Source: Faecalibacterium hattorii
GTDB taxonomy: Bacteria; Bacillota; Clostridia; Oscillospirales; Ruminococcaceae
Direction: 5' to 3'
Assembly (NCBI RefSeq): GCF_003287455.1
Contig: NZ_PRLC01000002.1
Span: 124,001-188,000 of the forward strand
DNA length: 64,000 nt
Shown piece after piece: positions 1 through 8,593 of this stretch (positions are counted from its first letter, which is position 1; each line of letters begins with the position of its first letter). The position numbers and the translations under genes were made by a program. Below the pieces are notes generated by a model that saw only the letters and a program-made list of their open reading frames with translations, ran no database searches and had not been told where the DNA came from.

Positions 1-33
1 GTCGCCCTCTTTTACAATGTTACGGATAGCCAT
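1..33 (-). CDS. def: peptide deformylase, N-terminal fragment
   Basis: Only the first 11 codons are inside the window (MAIRNIVKEGD), and the rest lies beyond base 1. The N-terminus matches the usual start of bacterial peptide deformylase, which removes the formyl group from new proteins. A good ribosome-binding site (GGAGGT, complement of 40-45) precedes the ATG. The gene lies directly downstream of priA, as in many Firmicutes (priA-def-fmt). The call rests on 11 residues plus context. Confidence 0.7.
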   Translation of the reverse strand, partial: MAIRNIVKEGD

Positions 34-66
34 TATGGTACCTCCCAAATCAGTTGTTGTGGTATA

Positions 67-2328
67 TCAGATATCTCCGTCCGAGTGCAGATCGACAACG
101 ACGGTGGCCTTACCGGGCAGTTTTTCCTGCTCATAGAGGCCGAGGGTCTCCCGCATCAGGTCGCGGAAGCGGCGGTCGTTGCGGCACTTGACGGTGAGCT
201 TATAGCGATAGGCTTCGTTGATCTTTTCGATGTTGCCGGGGGTGGGGCCGAGAACGCGGAGGGGCAGGTCCGGCTGCTTGGCCGCCTGCTGCCCCAGCAA
301 GGCGGCGAACCGGGCGGCGGCGCGGGCCACCTCGATCTCCTTCGGGCCCGCAAACCCCACGACGCACAGCCCGCAGAAGGGCGGGTAAAGCCCCAGCTTC
401 CGGTAGGCGATCTCCTGCTCGAAGAAAGCGTCGTAGTCCTGCGCGGCGGCAAGGTTCAACACCGGGTTGTTGGGGTCGGTGGTCTGGATGATGGCAAAAC
501 CGGGATCCTTGGCCCGGCCGCTCCGGCCCACCACCTGCGTCACAAGGCTGAACACGGTCTCGTAGGCGCGGAATCCCTGCGCAAACAGGAGCGAATCGAT
601 GCCGAGGACGCCCACAAGGGTCACATCCTCAAAATCCAGCCCCTTGGCGACCATCTGGGTGCCCACCATGATGTCGTATTCGTGGCGGGCAAACTTTGCC
701 AGCAGCTTTTCGTGGGCATCCTTGGCGGCAGTGGAGTCCTGATCCATCCGCAGGATGCGGGCTTCCGGGAAGAGCTTGGCCAGCTCCTCCTCGGCCTTCT
801 GGGTGCCGAACCCGCGGTATTGCAGTTTTCCGCCGCAGGTGGGGCACTTCTGGGGCGGCGGGTCCATCTGGCTGCCGCAGTAATGGCAGAGCAGCTTGTG
901 GGCCGACTTATGGTAGACCATCGGAACGCTGCACTTTTGGCACTTGAGTACCTCGCGGCAGTCTTCGCACTGGGCGATGGTCTGGTAGCCCCGGCGGTTG
1001 AGCAGCAGGATGGTCTGCTTCCCTGCATCCAGATTGCGGCGGATGGCGTCTTCCAGCGCGAGACTGATCTCCCGCGGGTTGCCGGAAGCCAGTTCCGCCC
1101 GCATATCCACGATCTCCACATGGGGCAGCGGGTTGCCGCCGTACCGCTGGGTCAGCCGCACGAGCTGGGTGCGGCCATGCTGGGCGGCAAAATAGCTCTC
1201 GGTGCTGGGGGTCGCGCTGGCCAGCAGCAGCAGGGCTCCGTTCTCCGCCGCGCGCTGCCGGGCGACCTCGTGGGCCGAGTAGCGGGGCGCGGATTCAGAG
1301 CGGTAGGTGTGCTCCTGCTCCTCGTCGATGATGACGAGGCCGATGTTTTCCAGCGGCGAGAAGATCGCGCTGCGGGTGCCCACCACGATATCGGCACCGC
1401 CGTCTTGGATCATCTGCCACTGCAAAAGCCGCTCGGTATGGTTGAGGGCTGAATGCTGCACGGCCACCCGCTTGCCGAACCGGCTCTTCAGCCGCAGGAT
1501 CATCTGGGGCGTCAGGCTGATCTCCGGCACCAGCACCAGTGCCCGCCTGCCCAGCTGCAAGCACCGCTCGATGAGCTTCAAGAACACCAGCGTTTTGCCG
1601 CTGCCGGTCACGCCGTAGAGCAGGGCCCCATGGGGGGCGGCATCTTCGAGATGAGGCAGCAGTGCCTCATAGGCCGCTTGCTGCTCCGCCGTCAGCCGGA
1701 TCGGCTCGTTTTTCAGCGGGATGCTCGAATACAGGTCGATGGATTTGTTCACCTTGCTGCATTCCAGCACGCCCTTGGCGCAAAGGTTATCGAGCACGGC
1801 CCGGCTGATTCCCTTTTCTTCCAGTTCCGTCTGGGTCCGCTCTCCCCCGCCCAGCAGCGCCACGGCGGCCAATTGCTTTGCCGTCGGCTTGGGCTTGGCC
1901 GGGAGGGTGCCCGCCAGCTTATAAGAATTTTCGGTGTGGCGGGTGAGCTGCTTCTGGAGTACCGGCGTCACCCCATCGGCCGCGACGGCGGGCTTGTACT
2001 GCGCCCCATATGGGATGACCGCCTTGACGGCCTCGTAGTAGGTGCAGAAGGTCCGCTCCTTCAAAAAATGCACCAGCCGCAGCAGCTCCGGCGTCAGACA
2101 GGCGGAGGCGGGGGCCACATCGAAGAGGAACTTCAGCTTGGAGCTTTCCGGCTCTTCGTCACAGGCCAGCACCACGCCCATCCGGGCGCGGCTCCCCCGC
2201 CCGAAGGGCACCAGCACCATGCTGCCCAGACGGACGGCATTCTGCTGGTCGGGCATGACCGCGTAGGTGTACAGTTTATCGAAGTGGAAGGTCGCATTGC
2301 TCACGGCGACCCCGACCGTTTTTGGCAT
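67..2328 (-). CDS. priA: primosomal protein N' (replication restart helicase PriA)
   Basis: A superfamily 2 DNA helicase of 753 aa, full length for the family, that reloads the replisome at stalled forks. It has the PriA N-terminal DNA-binding start, a Walker A motif GVTGSGKT near residue 240 and a DEEQ Walker B box near residue 336. A zinc-binding insertion lies at about residues 450-498, with four CxxC pairs, as expected for PriA. The C-terminal helicase motifs (QMVAKGLDF, QVVGRSGR) are intact. The ATG at 2328 has GGAGG ten bases upstream. It sits 22 bases downstream of gmk and upstream of def in an apparent operon. Confidence 0.97.
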   Translation of the reverse strand: MPKTVGVAVSNATFHFDKLYTYAVMPDQQNAVRLGSMVLVPFGRGSRARMGVVLACDEEPESSKLKFLFDVAPASACLTPELLRLVHFLKERTFCTYYEAVKAVIPYGAQYKPAVAADGVTPVLQKQLTRHTENSYKLAGTLPAKPKPTAKQLAAVALLGGGERTQTELEEKGISRAVLDNLCAKGVLECSKVNKSIDLYSSIPLKNEPIRLTAEQQAAYEALLPHLEDAAPHGALLYGVTGSGKTLVFLKLIERCLQLGRRALVLVPEISLTPQMILRLKSRFGKRVAVQHSALNHTERLLQWQMIQDGGADIVVGTRSAIFSPLENIGLVIIDEEQEHTYRSESAPRYSAHEVARQRAAENGALLLLASATPSTESYFAAQHGRTQLVRLTQRYGGNPLPHVEIVDMRAELASGNPREISLALEDAIRRNLDAGKQTILLLNRRGYQTIAQCEDCREVLKCQKCSVPMVYHKSAHKLLCHYCGSQMDPPPQKCPTCGGKLQYRGFGTQKAEEELAKLFPEARILRMDQDSTAAKDAHEKLLAKFARHEYDIMVGTQMVAKGLDFEDVTLVGVLGIDSLLFAQGFRAYETVFSLVTQVVGRSGRAKDPGFAIIQTTDPNNPVLNLAAAQDYDAFFEQEIAYRKLGLYPPFCGLCVVGFAGPKEIEVARAAARFAALLGQQAAKQPDLPLRVLGPTPGNIEKINEAYRYKLTVKCRNDRRFRDLMRETLGLYEQEKLPGKATVVVDLHSDGDI

Positions 2329-2350
2329 TCAGGCAGTTCCTCCAGATGGT

Positions 2351-2923
2351 TCAGTGTGCGAGGCCCGCGCGCTGGCAGATGACCTGATACAGCTCGTCGG
2401 CACAGGCCTCCACCTCATTGTTGACCAGTTTCAGGGTGAAGTTGTCCTGCTCGGCCAGCTCGTTCTGGGCGGTGGCAAGGCGCTCGCGGATGCTTTCCTC
2501 GGTCTCGGTGCCGCGGCCCCGCAGACGGCGCTCCAGCTCCTCCACCGACGGCGGCAGCAGGAAGACCGTGGTTGCGCCGGGGAACATCCGGCGGATGTTG
2601 GCGGCTCCATGGACGTCGATGACGAGGACGACCAGCTTGCCCGCCGCCAAGCGCTTGTTCACTTCTTCCTTCAGGGTGCCGTAGTAGTTGCCGTTGTAGA
2701 AGTTATACTCCACCACCTCGTCGTTGGCGATGAGCTGCTGGAACTGCTCGGTGGTGCGGTAGTAGTAGTCGATGCCCTCCTGCTCGCCGGGGCGGGGTGC
2801 GCGGGTGGTGGCGGAGACGGTCTTCTCGATCTCCGGGTGGGCGGTGCGCAGCGCTTTGACCACGCTGTCCTTTCCGGTACCGGCGGCACCGGATACCACA
2901 AACAGATACTTTTCGTTTTCCAT
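2351..2923 (-). CDS. gmk: guanylate kinase
   Basis: Phosphorylates GMP to GDP with ATP in the cytoplasm; 190 aa, normal size. The P-loop at residues 11-18 reads GAAGTGKD, a variant of the usual GPSGxGK. The GMP-binding region (SATTRAPRPGEQEGIDYYY) and the lid (RLRGRGTETEESIRERL) are clear. An upstream extension is open in frame, but the ATG at 2923 has a strong GGAGGAGC site and aligns with the family N-terminus. Its Shine-Dalgarno lies inside the end of remA (one-base gap), suggesting translational coupling. Confidence 0.96.
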   Translation of the reverse strand: MENEKYLFVVSGAAGTGKDSVVKALRTAHPEIEKTVSATTRAPRPGEQEGIDYYYRTTEQFQQLIANDEVVEYNFYNGNYYGTLKEEVNKRLAAGKLVVLVIDVHGAANIRRMFPGATTVFLLPPSVEELERRLRGRGTETEESIRERLATAQNELAEQDNFTLKLVNNEVEACADELYQVICQRAGLAH

Positions 2924-2924
2924 A

Positions 2925-3194
2925 TTACTTTTGCTCCTCCTCTGAACCTTTGCCCTCGGCCTGACCGGCGGCGCGGCTGGCCACCGTTTCGGGCTGAAGG
3001 GCAGATAGAACGACATGGTCGGAGTCCATGATGAGCACGGCGCGTGTGCTGCGCCCATAGGAAGCGTCGATCAGCATCCCGCGCTCGCGGGCTTCCTTGA
3101 CCAGACGCTTGACCGGCGCGGAGTCCGGGCTGACGACTGCCACCACGCGCCCCGCGCTGACCAGATTGCCAAAGCCGATGTTGATGAGCTTCAT
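2925..3194 (-). CDS. remA: RemA/DUF370 family regulator
   Basis: An 89-aa protein starting [20 protein letters not shown] and containing the highly conserved [16 protein letters not shown] segment of the RemA family. In Bacillus, RemA is a ring-forming DNA-binding activator of biofilm and osmoprotection genes. In Clostridia it is usually next to yicC and gmk, exactly as here. The last 15 or so residues are charged and low in complexity. GGAGG lies five bases before the ATG. Family membership is clear; its targets in this organism are unknown. Confidence 0.9.
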   Translation of the reverse strand: MKLINIGFGNLVSAGRVVAVVSPDSAPVKRLVKEARERGMLIDASYGRSTRAVLIMDSDHVVLSALQPETVASRAAGQAEGKGSEEEQK

Positions 3195-3224
3195 GTCTGC
3201 CTCCGATCCGAATGTGTCAAACGG

Positions 3225-4103
3225 TCACTCAAGGTTCTGGATCTGCTCGCGGATCTTCTCGATCTCCGCCTTCATATCCACCACCACGCGGGTGATGTCA
3301 AGGTCTTGGCACTTGGAACCGATGGTATTGGTCTCGCGGTTCAGTTCCTGCGTCAGGAAGTCCAGCTTGCGGCCCACCGGCTCGTCCAGCTCCAGAATCG
3401 AACGATACTGCGCAATGTGGCTGCGCAGACGAACGGTCTCCTCGTCCACAGCGGTCTTGTCGCCGAAGATGGCAGCCTCGGTCAGGACACGGGCATCGTC
3501 GATGTTCCGGTCCTCCAGAATAACCTTGAGCTTTTCGTACAGGCGGTTGGTGTAAGCCTCCACCCGGCCCGCGCTCAGGGCCTCCACCTTACCCACGCAC
3601 TCTTCAAGGAAGCACAGGCGGCTTTCGACGTCGGCCTTCATCTTGGCACCCTCCGCCGCGCGCATCTGCACGAACTTTTCCAGTGCCTGTGCGGTGACGG
3701 CGGAGACGTCCTCCCACAGCTTTTCCTCGTCCACATCCGCGTGGCGGGTGGCGAGGACGTCCGGGAAGCGGGCGATCAGGCTGGCGGTGGTGTCGTTCTT
3801 GATGCACAGCTCCTCGGACAGATCCCGCAGGGCCTGCTGGTAGCTGCGGGCCAACTCCTTGTTCACGGTGACGACCGTATCGGCGGCGTCCACGTTCTGC
3901 ACGGTCAGGCTCAGTTCTACCTTGCCGCGGGTGATCTGCTCGTTCAGCTGCTTTTTCAGGCGGCTGTCCATGTAGCTGCAGGTCCGGGGCATCCGGGACG
4001 AATACTCGAAGTACCGGGAGTTGACGCTGCGCAGCTCCACCGTGATCTCACGGCCATTGCGCACCGCAGTGCCCCGGCCAAAACCGGTCATACTCAAAAT
4101 CAT
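3225..4103 (-). CDS. YicC family endoribonuclease
   Basis: A 292-aa YicC/YloC family protein. It begins MILSMTGFGRG, the family signature, and ends with the DUF1732-type C-terminal block (GSKCQDLDITRVVVDMKAEI). E. coli YicC is reported to be a ribonuclease; the role here is inferred by family. The ORF continues upstream to a TTG at 4142, but the ATG at 4103 matches homologues and has GAGGA upstream. It is first in the yicC-remA-gmk-priA-def run and has its own promoter at about 4203-4231. Confidence 0.9.
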   Translation of the reverse strand: MILSMTGFGRGTAVRNGREITVELRSVNSRYFEYSSRMPRTCSYMDSRLKKQLNEQITRGKVELSLTVQNVDAADTVVTVNKELARSYQQALRDLSEELCIKNDTTASLIARFPDVLATRHADVDEEKLWEDVSAVTAQALEKFVQMRAAEGAKMKADVESRLCFLEECVGKVEALSAGRVEAYTNRLYEKLKVILEDRNIDDARVLTEAAIFGDKTAVDEETVRLRSHIAQYRSILELDEPVGRKLDFLTQELNRETNTIGSKCQDLDITRVVVDMKAEIEKIREQIQNLE

Positions 4104-4150
4104 GGTCAATTTCCTCTTCTGACAAAGGTTTTTTGCGGACAAATTTCAGT

Positions 4151-4196
4151 ATATGTATCCGCCTTTGGGCACACCCGCCCATGTTACGATACATAT
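4151..4196 (-). repeat. inverted repeat in the yicC leader
   Basis: Nine-base arms ATATGTATC (4151-4159) and GATACATAT (4188-4196) enclose a second small hairpin GGGC...GCCC. The outer arm starts where transcription from the 4203-4231 promoter would begin, so it could be an RNA stem at the 5' end or an operator. Confidence 0.45.
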
Positions 4197-4202
4197 GTTA
4201 TC

Positions 4203-4231
4203 ATTTTACTCTGATAGCCCCGTTTTTGCAA
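4203..4231 (-). promoter_or_regulatory. promoter for yicC-remA-gmk-priA
   Basis: Reading the minus strand, -35 TTGCAA (4226-4231) and -10 TAAAAT (4203-4208) are separated by 17 bases. Start of transcription would be near 4196, giving a leader of about 95 bases that holds the inverted repeat at 4151-4196. Confidence 0.55.
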
Positions 4232-4289
4232 GCAATGCGGCGAAAAAATCAGCTTTTGCCCCGAAAAAGTCACACATCCGACACAATGC

Positions 4290-4319
4290 AAAAGGCCCCC
4301 CGCAAAACTGCGAGGGGCC
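4290..4319 (-). terminator. Rho-independent terminator after the carboxyltransferase operon
   Basis: Ten-base GC-rich arms (4294-4303 and 4310-4319, one mismatch) with a 6-base loop, followed on the minus strand by TTTT. It lies 13 bases beyond the stop codon of the gene ending at 4333. Confidence 0.8.
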
Positions 4320-4332
4320 GAGGGTGCTCTAA

Positions 4333-5736
4333 TTAGACAATGTGGGACTTGTTGGCGTAATCTGCATGATCTGCATCCACGCCCTGCTTCTTAGCGTTGC
4401 GCTTTTCGAAGAACTTGGGTGCGACCTGCGGGAACATGGCGTAGGTCAGCACGTCCTCTTCCTGCGTTGCCCACTTGGCGGCTTCTGCCTTCAGCTTGTC
4501 CATCTCAGGAGCAAGGGTATCCGCAAAGCGGCAGGTGATGGGCTGCTCGTCGCCGAGGATCTTCTTGGTGAACTCCGGCTTGATGGGAGCGGGGGTCTTG
4601 CCGTAATCGCCGTGGACCAGACCCTTGAACTCCTTGGTGACCATCTTGTAGCGCTCGCCGAGGATGACGTTGAAGACAGCCTGCGTGCCAACGATCTGGC
4701 TGGTGGGGGTGACCAGCGGAGGATAACCGGCATCCTCACGGACACGGGGGATCTCAGCCAGCACTTCGTCCAGCTTGTCCTCCTTGCCGGCGTCCTTCAG
4801 CTGCTTGAGCATGTTGGAGAACATGCCGCCCGGCACCTGATACAGCAGGGTGTTGGCATCGACGCCCAGAGACTTGGGGCTGATCTGGCCGTTGGCGATG
4901 TACTTCTCGCGCAGCTTTGCAAAGTATGCGCGGACGACATTCAGCTGCTTCAGATCCAGACCAGTATCGTAATCGGTGCCCTGCAGGGCAGCGACGAGGC
5001 TCTCGGTGGCCATGTGGCTGGTACCGCCGCTCAGGGGGCTCATAGCGGTATCAACGATGTCGGCACCGGCCTCGATGCCCTTCAGCAGGGACATGGATGC
5101 CAGACCGGCGGTGTAGTGGCTGTGGATATCCACAGGGATGGACAGGGTGTTCTTCAGCTCCTTGACCAGATCGTAGCAGGTGTACGGAGTCAGCAGACCC
5201 GCCATATCCTTGATGCAGATGGAGTTTGCGCCCATCTCCTCAAGGGTCTTGGCGTACTTGACATAGTACTCGTTGTTGTGGACCGGGCTCAGGGTGTAGC
5301 TGATGCAACCCTGAACGTGTGCGCCTTCCTTGTTGGCAGCCTTGATGGCAGTCTGCAGGTTGCGCGGGTCGTTCAGTGCGTCGAAAATACGGATGACGTC
5401 GATGCCGTTGGCAACGGACTTCTGAACGAAGTACTCGACGGCGTCATCTGCGTAGGGGCGGTAGCCCAGCATGTTCTGGCCGCGGAACAGCATCTGCAGC
5501 TTCTGGTGGGGCAGCTCCTTGCGCAGGATGCGCAGACGCTCCCACGGATCCTCGTCGAGGAAGCGGATGCAGCTATCAAAGGTAGCGCCGCCCCAGCACT
5601 CGACAGAGAAGTAGGGGATCTTATCCATTTCGGGCAGGATGGGACGCATCTCATCCATCGTCATGCGGGTAGCCAGCAGAGACTGGTGTGCATCACGCAG
5701 GACGACTTCCGTGATCTTGATCGGCTTTTTCGCCAT
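4333..5736 (-). CDS. oxaloacetate decarboxylase alpha / transcarboxylase 5S-like carboxyltransferase
   Basis: A 467-aa protein of the pyruvate/oxaloacetate carboxyltransferase family (HMGL-like TIM barrel plus conserved C-terminal domain). It moves a carboxyl group between a ketoacid and carrier biotin. Visible are the N-terminal metal and substrate motif LRDAHQSLLATR, ECWGGATFD, the carboxylysine region CIKDMAGL and the metal motif DIHSHYTAG. Unlike many OadA proteins it ends without a fused biotin domain; the biotin carrier is the next gene upstream. The ATG at 5736 has AGAGGT seven bases before it. No membrane beta or gamma decarboxylase subunit and no biotin carboxylase is next to it, so a transcarboxylase (5S) role is as likely as a Na+-pumping decarboxylase. 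Confidence 0.9.
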   Translation of the reverse strand: MAKKPIKITEVVLRDAHQSLLATRMTMDEMRPILPEMDKIPYFSVECWGGATFDSCIRFLDEDPWERLRILRKELPHQKLQMLFRGQNMLGYRPYADDAVEYFVQKSVANGIDVIRIFDALNDPRNLQTAIKAANKEGAHVQGCISYTLSPVHNNEYYVKYAKTLEEMGANSICIKDMAGLLTPYTCYDLVKELKNTLSIPVDIHSHYTAGLASMSLLKGIEAGADIVDTAMSPLSGGTSHMATESLVAALQGTDYDTGLDLKQLNVVRAYFAKLREKYIANGQISPKSLGVDANTLLYQVPGGMFSNMLKQLKDAGKEDKLDEVLAEIPRVREDAGYPPLVTPTSQIVGTQAVFNVILGERYKMVTKEFKGLVHGDYGKTPAPIKPEFTKKILGDEQPITCRFADTLAPEMDKLKAEAAKWATQEEDVLTYAMFPQVAPKFFEKRNAKKQGVDADHADYANKSHIV

Positions 5737-5759
5737 GGTTGTCACCTCTCCCTTCGTTC

Positions 5760-6134
5760 TCAGTTCATGGAGACCAGAACGTCACCGGAGTTGACGGTGT
5801 CGCCCTTGTGGACATTGACGGAAGCAACGGTGCCGTCCTGCGGGGCGACGATCTCGTTCTCCATCTTCATGGCCTCCAGAATGACCAGAACGTCACCGGC
5901 CTTCACGGATGCGCCGGCAGCGACCTTGACATCCAGAATGTTGCCGGGCATGGGAGCCTTGACACTGACGGCACCGGCAGCACCGGCGGGAGCAGCAGCC
6001 TTAGGAGCGGCAGCAGGAGCAGCCGGAGCCTTGGGAGCAGCGGGAGCAGCAGCAACAGGAGCTGCACCGGCGGCGGTCTCCTCAACGGAGACGCTGTAAG
6101 CAACGCCATTGACGGTAATATTGTAGTACTTCAT
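5760..6134 (-). CDS. biotin carboxyl carrier protein (transcarboxylase 1.3S / decarboxylase gamma-like)
   Basis: A 124-aa biotin/lipoyl-attachment protein. It has an N-terminal MKYYNITVNGVAYSVSVEE strand region, an Ala/Pro-rich flexible linker at about residues 22-55, and a C-terminal biotinyl domain with the EAMKMEN motif, whose Lys carries biotin. Its length and layout match the 1.3S subunit of transcarboxylase and the carrier subunits of biotin-dependent decarboxylases. It sits between the two carboxyltransferase subunits with short gaps, 23 and 57 bases, so one mRNA is likely. Confidence 0.93.
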   Translation of the reverse strand: MKYYNITVNGVAYSVSVEETAAGAAPVAAAPAAPKAPAAPAAAPKAAAPAGAAGAVSVKAPMPGNILDVKVAAGASVKAGDVLVILEAMKMENEIVAPQDGTVASVNVHKGDTVNSGDVLVSMN

Positions 6135-6191
6135 GGAAGAATCCTCCTGAACAAAATCAGTTCGTTTCACTTTATGTACGGTATAAAATGC

Positions 6192-7511
6192 TTACAGAGC
6201 CATGTTGCCATGCTTCTTGGGCAGACGGGCAGCACGCTTGGTGCTCAGCAGTTCAAAGGCAGCCACGACGCTTGCGCGTGCATTGGCGGCATCGCAGACC
6301 ATGTCGGCGGCGCCCGCTGCAACTGCGCTGGAAGCGCTGCACACCTCAGCGGCATAAGCAGCAGCCTTGGCGTTGGTCGCAGAGATGATGTTGTCAGAAG
6401 CGTCGATCTCTTCCTTGTACAGGACAGAGACGGCAGCATTCGGCTCCAGAGCGCTGACGGTGCAGCCGTTGACGGCGATCTTCAGGTCGGCGTTGGCCAG
6501 AGCGGTGTAGACAGGGCCGACTGCCTTGCCAGCCAGCAGAGCGACCTTTGCGGTGGTAGCGTCTGCATAAGTAGCAGCCAGACGGGCAGCCTCGCGGATG
6601 CCGCCGGCGATGTCATCGGTGGCGCTGGGCACGAAGCCGTTGGTGTCCACGATGGTCAGCACGGGGACGCTGAAGGCGTCGCACAGGCGGACAAAGCGGG
6701 AAGCCTTGGACACGCAGTTGTGGCACAGCTGCTCACCGGCAGCCACCACACCCACAGCGTTGCCGCCGATGGTAGCAAAGGCAGTGTAGACATGCTTGCC
6801 GAAACCGGCAAAGAGCTCCACGGCGCTGTCCTTATCGATCAGGGCAGCGGCCACCTTCTCCGGAGCGGCACCGGCAGCCAGAACAGCGGTGGGCTGCTCG
6901 AACTCGAAGATAGCGGGGCCGGTCAGGTTGTTGGCGGGCAGCAGACCCACGATGTGAGCAGCCTTCTCGGCAGCATCCTCGGCGGTATCGGCCACGATGG
7001 CAGCCACGCCAGCCTTGGCAGCAGCCTCAGCAGAACCGGCGCCGGGGACCTTGTCGCCCTTGGCGGCAGAGGTGAAGGGGGCGGTGAAGAACAGCTCCGC
7101 ATCCTTTGCCATCACGCAGACATCTGCGCTGGCAGCGCTCAGAGCGCTGGTACCGCCGCACACGCCGGTGACCACTGCCACCTGCGGCACAACGCCGGAC
7201 ACCTTAGCGATGGTCGCGTTCAGCTTGGCACTTGCGGTCAGCACGTCCAGACCCTCAGCCAGCTTTGCGCCGACGGAGTTGTAGAACGTGACCACCGGGC
7301 AGCCCGTCTGAGCAGCCATTTCGAGAACCTTGATGTTCTTTTCAACGTCCTTGACGGTGACAGCCTCGCCGTTCTGGTAAACGGCATAGGCCTGCTGGCC
7401 AGCCGCATAGCCGCAAGCGGCGCTTACCGCGCCGTCCGCAAACAGTGCGGTGTATTCCCCGTCATCGAAAAACTTGGCGAGGATTTCTCCTTTGTTGATC
7501 TTTGAAGCCAT
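6192..7511 (-). CDS. acyl-CoA carboxyltransferase, shortened MmdA/transcarboxylase 12S-like
   Basis: A 439-aa crotonase-fold carboxyltransferase related to the MmdA, PccB and 12S subunits that carboxylate or decarboxylate acyl-CoA through biotin. The family end KHGNMAL, the VVTGVCGG region, and the C-terminal half (FVRLCDAFSVPVLTIVDTNGF) are recognisable. It is about 70-80 residues shorter than typical family members (around 515 aa). The N-terminal half is degenerate, with many Ala-rich stretches, so substrate specificity is uncertain. It is the first gene of the operon, directly behind the promoter at 7559-7587, with AGGAGG before the ATG. Confidence 0.85.
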   Translation of the reverse strand: MASKINKGEILAKFFDDGEYTALFADGAVSAACGYAAGQQAYAVYQNGEAVTVKDVEKNIKVLEMAAQTGCPVVTFYNSVGAKLAEGLDVLTASAKLNATIAKVSGVVPQVAVVTGVCGGTSALSAASADVCVMAKDAELFFTAPFTSAAKGDKVPGAGSAEAAAKAGVAAIVADTAEDAAEKAAHIVGLLPANNLTGPAIFEFEQPTAVLAAGAAPEKVAAALIDKDSAVELFAGFGKHVYTAFATIGGNAVGVVAAGEQLCHNCVSKASRFVRLCDAFSVPVLTIVDTNGFVPSATDDIAGGIREAARLAATYADATTAKVALLAGKAVGPVYTALANADLKIAVNGCTVSALEPNAAVSVLYKEEIDASDNIISATNAKAAAYAAEVCSASSAVAAGAADMVCDAANARASVVAAFELLSTKRAARLPKKHGNMAL

Positions 7512-7558
7512 GGTAAGACCTCCTGCTTTGTCTATTTTGAGCTTTCAAAATTAGTATT

Positions 7559-7587
7559 ATTATACCGTATTTCCCTAAATTTCTCAA
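7559..7587 (-). promoter_or_regulatory. promoter of the carboxyltransferase operon
   Basis: On the minus strand, -35 TTGAGA (7582-7587), a 17-base spacer and a perfect -10 TATAAT (7559-7564). The start codon is at 7511. Confidence 0.85.
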
Positions 7588-7692
7588 GTACCGACCGGCC
7601 CATTTTCCGGGAAAAATTTCACAATCTTTTCCGGTGCAGGGTCGGCCGCCTTGTTCTGGCCGCCGAAAGGCGGGAAATATCGGGAAAGCGTA

Positions 7693-8535
7693 TCACTTTC
7701 TCCGCTTGGCCGGGGCGCCGTCTCTCCCCTTCTGGCCCACGGGGCCGCGGGGGCGGCGCTCTGCCGCTTTGGACTGCAGCGCAGCCGAGCGGGTCTGGGC
7801 ACGGCCCTTGGCCGCTGCGGCGCGCAGACCGTTGACTTCCGCCTTGGTCAGCTCACGGTAGGTGCCGGGCTTGAGCATTCCCAGCTTGACGACACCCTCG
7901 GCGTTCCGCTTCAGGCGGACGACCTCCAGCCCGACGGCTTCGCACATCCGGCGGATCTCGCGGTTCTTGCCCTCTTTCAGGGTCATCTCCATGACGGTGC
8001 GGCCCGGCTCGTCGGTCACGACGTTGATGGCGCAGGGCATGGTCTTGGTGCCGTCGTCCAGCACGACGCCGGAGCTCATCTTCAGGATCTGCGCTTCGTC
8101 CGCGCGGGGCTGGACGGTGACGCGGTAGAGCTTGGAGATGCCGCCGGACGGATGGGTGACGGCCTGTGCAAAGGCGCCATCGTTGGTCATCAGCAGCAGA
8201 CCCTCGCTGTCCTTATCAAGGCGGCCCACCGGGTAAAGGCGGGCGGGGATGTCGCTGACAAGCTCCATGACGGTCTTGCGGCCCAGCTCATCGCTGGCGG
8301 TGGTAACATAGCCGCGGGGCTTGTACAGGGCCAGATAGTAGAGCTGCTGGTTCTTCTGGATGTAGATGCGCTCGTCATCCACATGCAGCACATCGCGGTT
8401 GGGGTCCATCTTGTCGCCCACCTTGACCGGGTGGCCGTTCACCTTGACGCGGCCCTCGGCAATGATCTGCTCCGCCGCGCGGCGGGAACACAGGCCCTGC
8501 TCGCTCATGATCTTCTGAATACGTTCTTCTGCCAT
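7693..8535 (-). CDS. rRNA pseudouridine synthase, RsuA/RluB family
   Basis: Isomerises uridine in rRNA. The 280-aa protein has an N-terminal S4 RNA-binding domain (residues 1-60, with the CSRRAAEQIIAEGRVKVNG motif). The catalytic domain has the active-site Asp in VGRLDKDSEGLLL near residue 104 and the family motif EGKNREIRRM. It ends in a basic, low-complexity tail of about 40 residues (KGRAQTRSAALQ to AKRRK) seen in RluB-type enzymes. It lies downstream of gerW-like and ytfI-like genes on the same strand, separated from them by a possible terminator. Confidence 0.93.
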   Translation of the reverse strand: MAEERIQKIMSEQGLCSRRAAEQIIAEGRVKVNGHPVKVGDKMDPNRDVLHVDDERIYIQKNQQLYYLALYKPRGYVTTASDELGRKTVMELVSDIPARLYPVGRLDKDSEGLLLMTNDGAFAQAVTHPSGGISKLYRVTVQPRADEAQILKMSSGVVLDDGTKTMPCAINVVTDEPGRTVMEMTLKEGKNREIRRMCEAVGLEVVRLKRNAEGVVKLGMLKPGTYRELTKAEVNGLRAAAAKGRAQTRSAALQSKAAERRPRGPVGQKGRDGAPAKRRK

Positions 8536-8593
8536 AGTTGTTCACTCCTTGTGCGCCTCCCGGCGCTCAAAACGCACGTTGCAACGTGCTCTA

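Noticed and set aside
85-1452. Long open frame on the plus strand opposite priA
   Set aside because: It is an antisense shadow: the minus strand encodes intact PriA. The plus product is low-complexity, lacks a ribosome-binding site and matches nothing.
2351-3058. Longer guanylate kinase starting inside remA
   Set aside because: The extra 45 residues are the remA gene read in another frame; the ATG at 2923 has the ribosome-binding site and the family start.
5739-7505. Plus-strand frame rich in Gly and Ser opposite the carboxyltransferase
   Set aside because: Mirror image of the Ala-rich coding strand; no start signal and no family.
7588-7692. Hairpins such as CCGCC-TTTC-GGCGG and the TTTTCCGGGAAAA palindrome between the pseudouridine synthase and the carboxyltransferase operon
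   Set aside because: None is followed by a T-run on the minus strand and the pairing is short, so I did not call a terminator or operator.
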